64,000 nt of DNA. It comes from Bos javanicus (taxonomy: Eukaryota; Chordata; Mammalia; Artiodactyla; Bovidae). The position numbers and the translations under genes are program-made. Below are positions 57,781 through 64,000 of the stretch, one piece after another (position 1 is the stretch's first letter; the number at the start of each line of letters is the position of its first letter). The notes beneath the pieces were generated by a model. The model was given only the letters and a program-made list of their open reading frames with translations. It searched no databases and was not told where the DNA came from. The DNA lies in contig NC_083897.1 in NCBI RefSeq assembly GCF_032452875.1, forward strand, positions 8,786,854 through 8,850,853, given 5' to 3'.

Positions 57781-59669
57781 TTACAGTTATATAATACATA
57801 TGCAGAAATATTTACTTGAATGTTGTGTATCCAGATCCACAGGACATTCCTTTGAAATGAGTCTCTAATAATGAAGATGTGTTATAAATTTACCTGTCAC
57901 TGTTCTTTACGTTCAGTTGTATTCATCTATGAGATAGTTGGACATGGTTAGGGCTACCATTAGTAACCCTGAACTGGGCCAGATTTACTAATAGGGTGAT
58001 TATATTACATTTTTCTTCCCATTATATAGTTCCTTCTCCTAAACTTCTAATGATAGGAAATTCATAATGAGTTTTTCATTTCTTTGGCTGAAACTAGTGA
58101 TGGCAAATATATTTCAAGTTCTAAGTAAACTCAAACTGCAGAATTTAGACTCAGCAGGAAAGAATGCTTGTTGCTTTGATTCCTTATATCTTCCATGAAT
58201 CTGGGACAGGGAAGTGATGACATTAATGTCAGAGATTTGCCACTCTTGGTGTGTGTCTCTGTCTTCTGTTAAAATGCCAATAATCTTGGGGAGACATAAT
58301 ACATTTTCTTTGTCACAGCAATTTTTACTCCATTGTGAACTATTTTATTACATGGACTGCAAGCATAAATGACAACCCAGAAGGAAGGCAGGTAGTATAA
58401 AAGAGTGAAGAGGGAAGTATGGCTACTCTGATGGACTGGAGAGTTCATGGTCCTTTGAGGAGCAGTCCCTACTTAGCTTTAGTCAATGGTGTTTATATTA
58501 TTTTTGCAAAACCAAAGACCAGAATAGTGCCTAGCATATAGTTTCTCAACAAATGTGTGTATGAATGCATGAATGCATGTATGGGAATGTCAGACCTTTC
58601 TATTTTTAAGAAAGGCTAAAAATTTTGTGTAAACCAGAGATTTTATGTAACATCTCTAGATTTAAGTTTTTAAATTAGTTGACATCTTTTAACAAATTCT
58701 ATGTGTGCCAAGCAAAACCTGCCTAATTCATTAGATTCACTTATGAGTTCAGGTTTTGCTAGGGTATAGAAGGAAAGGCTAGGTTTCTGATTTGGGGGAT
58801 GGAACAAAAAGGAAGATTGAGACTGTGGACTTTAGTAATGAAACAGAAAACAGCTAAAAGGTTGAAACAGTAACTGAGTGCATGACTTTGGCCTAATTAG
58901 CAGGAATGTTGCTTTGATAGTCAGTAAGTAATCTAAATATTTTTCCTTCTTACCTACTCAAATCACAAAAGATACATGCTGTAATTTCTAATAAAAATAG
59001 AACTATACTCATCAGTTTGCTGTATATGCTAATAATTCATTCTGTTTATTTTGGGCTGAAAGACATATTCATCACTGGACTCCATAAACTCATTTTCTTA
59101 AATGTGTATTTATATACTTGATCCTGATTGCCCATTGAATCTCCTATTTTTAAAATTTTCTTCTTGCTCTTTTGATGGATTCGTATCTCTACATTTGATA
59201 TTTCACTGATTCAAAAGACTAGATTAGTGCCTGTCAGCAAGGAGATTTATGCCAGCTAATCCAAGGGCAGGATTTGGTTAGGGAAACCAAACTAAGAACA
59301 CACAGCAGACAGGAACAGAAACCAAAGATACTAATGGTTTGTTTGGGTTTTGTTCAATCTTGGAACAGGCTGTGTTTTAGGTATGACAAAGAAAGATCTA
59401 TTTGTACCATCTGGCTTTCAAATGCTCCCACAGTCTTCCATGTTGGTAAATCTTAACTAGTGCTGTATCTGCAACATCCTATATGATACTCTTGAGCATG
59501 TGTTATTATAGCCTAGAGTAGCACAGAGCATGTGCAATGCTTTACCACATTTTCCCACTGGCAGAAAAATTTTCATCTCCCCAAAATCAAGTAGTTCAAC
59601 TAGTTTCAAAAGCCATCTGACCTTTCAATTACTTATGGACCAACTGAGGCAAGCTTTACCACCAAGCTC
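57781..59669. other. Anonymous intronic sequence
   Basis: AT-rich sequence without an exon, RNA gene or repeat family I can name. Confidence 0.45.
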
Positions 59670-59674
59670 AATGA

Positions 59675-59697
59675 TACACACACACACACACACACAA
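59675..59697. repeat. (CA)11 microsatellite
   Basis: An uninterrupted AC/CA run. Confidence 0.9.
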
Positions 59698-59889
59698 CTT
59701 ATTGGCCCTCAGTGGGTTGGCAGGGAAACCACTGAACTATTTGATAACTTCAGAGGGTTTGGATCCATCACGATTCTGTTTGGAGGCAGCACGTGATCTT
59801 TTAAACAAAAATTGTTCCATTTCAAAAACTTCCACTTTCTTTCATAGCACAGTATATGCTTTCCTAATTTCTTTTAAAATTAATTAAAA

Positions 59890-60006
59890 AAATTCTTGGT
59901 CGTACCTTGTGGCATGTGGGATCTTAGTTCTCCAGTCAGGGATTGGAGAACATACCTCCTGCACTGGAAGTGCAGAGTCTTAACCACTGGACAACCAGGG
60001 AAGTCC
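59890..60006 (-). mobile_element. CHR-2-type SINE
   Basis: Antisense, with gtggcatgtgggatcttagt, tctccagtcagggattggag and the head ccactggacaaccagggaag. Confidence 0.78.
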
Positions 60007-60613
60007 TATTGTTCTTAATTTCTTGACAGTGGGCATCTCTCTCTCTCTCTTAAGCACTGTGTACCTAGTAATAGCTTGTTTGTTTGTGGTGAGTAAAATC
60101 CAAAAGCTAATATGTACTCCCTCTATTTGATATTATTTTCATTTAACTCCATAATTTTACTAACTAATTCTGCAAAGTATCTGGACATATTAAATACAGA
60201 AAAGACACTATGTACTATTGTTATTTGTCATATTTAACATCTATGTATAATTAAAATGAAGTTTAAGATCAAAGGGAATCCAAGTTCTTCCTTCAGGGAA
60301 CAAAAGACAAAACTGAATTAAGGTTGAAACAAGGTTACGTAGAACATAAAAAATGGGGCTAGTTGACGTGGTGAAACCTACGAATATCAAAAAGCAAAAT
60401 CTACCTCTTCTGTACCAGGTGGTAGAACAGCACAGATTGCTTACTATCAAAATCACATTTGTATTCATTTTTGGCCACAGCCACAATTAGTTTTTCTGGG
60501 AACTCACAACCACCTCTGATATTCTATATACATATGCTAGCCTTCAGTTACATGATCATTTGATCTGGACATGAAGCTCATTTCATATTAAAGAAATGAA
60601 GTGGAGTCGAGGT

Positions 60614-60642
60614 TTTTTTTTGTTGTTGTTGTTGTTTGTTTT
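60614..60642. repeat. T-run with (TTG)n
   Basis: T9 followed by five gtt units and more T. Confidence 0.85.
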
Positions 60643-61145
60643 TTACAGAGCACTATATCATAAGTCTTTAGTTAAAAATTTCCTGTTGCCAATTCAACCC
60701 GATAATGAGACATTTGTGAGACCTTTCCTTAGAAACGCTCAGGGTAAGCAATTACTCTAGATGTTACTCTAGATGTTAACTACAATTTGTTATATCAGGT
60801 CTACATTAATTAGATTGGCAAAGCTATAATGAGGTTTTAATCAGAAGAAAATTGCAGTGGGTCATTTTGGACCCTCTTAATTTGTTCATTATTATCTCAT
60901 AGAGATCAACAGGGTCCCCAAGAAGGGAGCTCTTGAGGAGCCATATTGTGATCTGAAATTCCACGTGGGTCTTGTCTCTACTGGAGGATCCAATGTAATG
61001 TAGTGCTCTTGTTTAAACAGTATCCACACTTTGGTGAGCTTGTGAGTCTACCCAGGGAGGAAAAACTGGTGAGATCAAATCTAACCAAAAATTTAGCCTT
61101 CCCTGAGCAAATGATTCATCTGTAAGGAGGTCCTCATATATGTTC

Positions 61146-61272
61146 TGTGCTGCTAAGTCACTTCAGTCGTGTCCGACTCTGTGCAACCCCATAGACAGCA
61201 GCCCACCAGGCTCCCCTGTCCCTGGGATTCTCCAGGCAAGAACGCTGGAGTGGGTTGCCATTTCCTTCTCCA
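61146..61272 (-). mobile_element. Bov-A monomer SINE with 10-bp TSD
   Basis: A single antisense Bov-A unit (gctaagtcacttcagtcgtg to ccatttccttctcca) with TSD atatatgttc at 61136-61145 and 61273-61282. A true monomer, unlike the Bov-A2 dimers elsewhere. Confidence 0.9.
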
Positions 61273-61378
61273 ATATATGTTCCGTAACTAGGTCTAAAAT
61301 ATACAGAAGAGCAACATTTTTATGCTCCAAGTCTTAAATTTAAAATTCTGATATACTCGCCTCTGACAATCTCATTTT

Positions 61379-61994
61379 TTAAAAATTTTTATTAAAAAAA
61401 TTTTTATTGAAGGATAATTGCTTTACAGAATTTTGTTGTTTTCTGTCAAACCTCAACATGAATCAGCCATAGGTATATATATATCCCTTCCCTTTTGAAC
61501 TTCCCTCCCATCTCCTTCCCCATCCCACTCCTCTAGGTTGATACAGAGCCCCTGCTTGAGTTTCCTGAGCCATACAACAAATTCCCGTTGGCTATCTATT
61601 TTACATATGGTAATGTAAGTTTCCATGTTACTCTCTCCATACATCTCACCCTCTCCTCCCCTCTCCCCATGTCCATAAATCTATTCTCTATGTCTGTTTC
61701 TCCGCTGCTGCCCTGTAAATAAATTCTTCAGAACAATTTTTCTAGATTCCATATATGTGCATTAGAATATGATATTTATCTCTCTCTGTGTGACTCACTT
61801 CACTCTATATAATAGGTTTTAGGTTCATCCACCTCATCAGAGCTGACTCAAATGTGTTCCTTTTTATGGCTGAGTAATATTCCATTGTGTATATGTACCA
61901 CAACTTCTTTATCCATTCATCTGTTGATGGACATCTAGATTGCTTCCACGTTCCAGCTATTGTAAATAGTGCTGCAGTGAACAATGGGACACAT
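61379..61994 (-). mobile_element. Ruminant L1, 5'-truncated, 14-bp TSD
   Basis: Antisense L1 3' UTR and ORF2 end; the C-terminal peptide PLFTAALFTIAGTWKQSRC is readable at 61805-62005. The TSD gacaatctcatttt/gaccatctcatttt lies at 61365-61378 and 61995-62008. Confidence 0.9.
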
Positions 61995-62008
61995 GACCAT
62001 CTCATTTT

Positions 62009-63512
62009 AACTATTCACTTTGCTCATAGTCATAACTACCCACCAATATCATTGATAACTCTAGACACTTGGACCCATCTTTTGCTTAGAATGCCATTGG
62101 TTTCTTCTTCCTATTTTCCTTTCCTATTAAGTTTGATCCTTTGGTTGATCACTTAAAAAACTGCATCAGTCACAACTATAATTTCCTTATCCCTTTTGTC
62201 TTCTTGCTGCACTTGCCCTGCAAGCCTCCATTTTGGTGTAACATGGTCCTGTCTGCCAATTCTAAGTTCCATATTGCCATTAGGGTGATTTTTCTCAATG
62301 CAAATCTGAGCAAATAATTTTCTTCTCATAATGAAAAACCATAAAAAAAAAAAACTTCCCATTTGCTCTTCAGATAAACTAGAAGCTCCTTACCATGACT
62401 TAAATGCTTTTCATGGTCTACTCCTGCTTATTATCATTTCATTATTTTCAGTTCCTGCCACCCTCCCACATCCTCCATTTGTGCTGCCTCAGGTTTTCCA
62501 ATGTATTTGTATTTAATAAAACATATTATGCTATTCCATCTCTCTGTAAAGGGAATATTGCTAAGCTTTAAATGAATGTGTCTCCACCACGTAAGATGCC
62601 ATCTCTCAGTTTTAACTGATAAATCAGATATTCTGTTGGTGATCCTGGCCCTCCCCATTCTGGTTGATCTATATGAAAATTCAGTCACATCTCTGAAGTT
62701 TAAAATGGGTTAACCTGCCATCTGTTTCAGAATCATTGCTCTAATTTAGTTTATTCTTATTCACTTCAGAGTAAGTATAGCTTAACGACTTATGCAATGT
62801 GGGTCTAAAAATATTCACATAACATATCTATATATATTATATATATAATTTGGATGAGCAGAAACTAAGTTAAACAGGAGTGAAATTTCCCTTATGCAAA
62901 AGAATTCAAATTATTTACTCTGAAAGAGATTTTTTTGAGAGAGGTTTTCCCCTGAATTTGCAAGATTGATTCCTATGGTTCTAAAATATCTTAAGCATGT
63001 AAAGCTCCAAAATTACTAACATGTTGTTCAATCTTCTTTTACTATGCCTTCCAGTGAATCTTTATCTATTCCATAAAGTTCCATTTTAATTTCCCCACCT
63101 AGGCTTAGACAGTGGTGTATGGGAAGTATTTAGCAGGGTGACTACTTCTCCTTGAGACAAAAAAATAATCACTTGATGCAAGACATAGGTTTAGCATCCA
63201 TTACTCATTCATGCAAGAAATTATATCTTTACTCTGTCATAAATCCACACCATGCTACAGTTACCAAAAAAAAGTGTAGCATTTGCCTTCCATTAAAGTG
63301 CCTTCATCTTCAGTGATAGGTGCTAATTATGGTTCTGAAATTAGTTCTACATGGCATAGGTTCTTCCTGTCATTTTAGTATGTTTAACTTGAATTTATAC
63401 TTTTATTTATGACAGGTAATAATGCCACTTAACATGGTGGGGATAAAACTTATGGGACATATTACACCAAAAAGGTGATGTCAGATGAAATTATAAATCT
63501 TTTTTTAAAATG
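62009..63512. other. Anonymous intronic sequence
   Basis: AT-rich, with an A-run at 62342-62354 and a TA-rich stretch at about 62825-62850. Nothing else recognised. Confidence 0.45.
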
Positions 63513-64000
63513 ATCAGATCAGATCAGTCGCTCAGTCATGTCTGACTCTTTGATACCCCATGAATTGCAGCACGCCAGGCCTCCCTGTCCATCACAACTC
63601 CCGGAGTTCACTGAGACTCACGTCCATCGAGTCCGTGATGCCATCCAGCCATCTCATCCTCTGTTGTCCCCTTCTCCTCCTGCCCCCAATCCCTCCCAGC
63701 ATCACAGTGTTTTCCAATGAGTCAACTCTTCGCATGAGGTGGCCAAAGTACTGGAGTTTCAACTTTAGCATCATTCCTTCCAAAGAAATCCCAGGGCTGA
63801 TCTTCAGAATGGACTGGTTGGATCTCCTTGTAGTCCAAGGGACTCTCAAGAGTCTTCTCCAACAACACAGTTCAAAAGCATCAATTCTTCTGTGCTCAGT
63901 TTTCTTTATAGTCCAAATTTTACATCCATACATGACTACTGGAAAAACCATAGCCTTGACTAGATGGACCCTTGTTGGCAAAGTAATGTCTCTGCTTTTG
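63513..64000 (-). mobile_element. BovB LINE 3' end, runs off window
   Basis: Antisense BovB from the tail (atcagatcagatcagtcgct) into the ORF C-terminus; 63592-63981 is open for 129 codons and continues beyond the edge. Confidence 0.92.

Larger units (their letters stand above)
27324..64000 (-). other. TENM1: TENM1 intron, 3' part (at least 36.7 kb)
   Basis: This is the sequence preceding the 153-nt exon in transcript order, running off the window. I found no exon encoding the start of the transmembrane helix or the intracellular domain, so that exon should lie beyond 64000. Stretches without recognised content include 29527-30445, 30640-31550, 32790-33540, 41025-41770, 42000-44355, 47315-48040, 57780-59889, 60007-61135 and 62009-63512. 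Confidence 0.8.

Noticed and set aside
1285..61272. Recurring gctcagtcatgtccgactct units as a dispersed CRISPR-like or regulatory repeat
   Set aside because: They are parts of Bov-tA/Bov-A2 SINEs and BovB 3' ends on both strands with unequal spacing, many with TSDs.

Overview
The window is mammalian nuclear DNA from a ruminant, most likely a bovid such as cattle. The evidence is the dense population of ruminant-specific retroposons: Bov-tA (tRNA-headed) and Bov-A2 SINEs, BovB (RTE-type) LINEs, artiodactyl CHR SINEs and ruminant-type L1 3' ends. Older eutherian repeats (MIR, L2, L1M, Tigger1, MER2, MER20) lie beneath them. There is no bacterial-style gene organisation, operon or CRISPR array.

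Two short stretches are host coding sequence. Both lie on the minus strand and are consecutive exons of the teneurin-1 gene TENM1, which is X-linked in mammals. The upstream exon (27171-27323, 153 nt) encodes the end of the transmembrane helix and the extracellular juxtamembrane stalk. The downstream exon (774-973, 200 nt) encodes the next 66 residues of ectodomain. They join in frame (phase 1) across a 26,197-nt intron with GT...AG ends. Everything else is intron: 1-773 is the start of the next intron and 27324-64000 is the 3' part of the preceding one.

Layout: 1-1 kb, TENM1 exon. 1-4.3 kb, L2, then an old L1 holding a solo LTR and a SINE. 4.5-9.7 kb, two BovB copies and SINEs. 10.4-11.3 kb, L1 3' end with a MER2. 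14.5-19.9 kb, the largest old L1. 20-27 kb, MIR and SINE insertions. 27.2 kb, TENM1 exon. 27.7-33 kb, L2, BovB and SINEs. 34.2-36.8 kb, a nearly full-length Tigger1 DNA transposon. 37.0-39.85 kb, the longest BovB, with direct repeats at both ends. 40-48 kb, Bov-A2/Bov-tA and CHR SINEs. 48-57 kb, a dense stack of nested L1, BovB, SINE and MER20. 57.8-63.5 kb, mostly anonymous intron. 63.5-64 kb, BovB running off the edge.

I found no new multigene system. The items most worth a second look are these. A 524-bp polyadenylated chimeric retro-insertion lies at 50450-50973, with a 17-bp target-site duplication (TSD). Two independent 5'-inverted (twin-primed) L1 insertions, each with a clean TSD, lie at 5415-5503 and 49869-50133. 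Some very short SINE-head insertions lack a 3' end. The 153-nt TENM1 exon has a NAGNAG tandem acceptor. A minus-strand ORF at 49223-49423 has a good start context and a GTGAGT donor. Family names come from remembered consensus sequences, and no database search was run.
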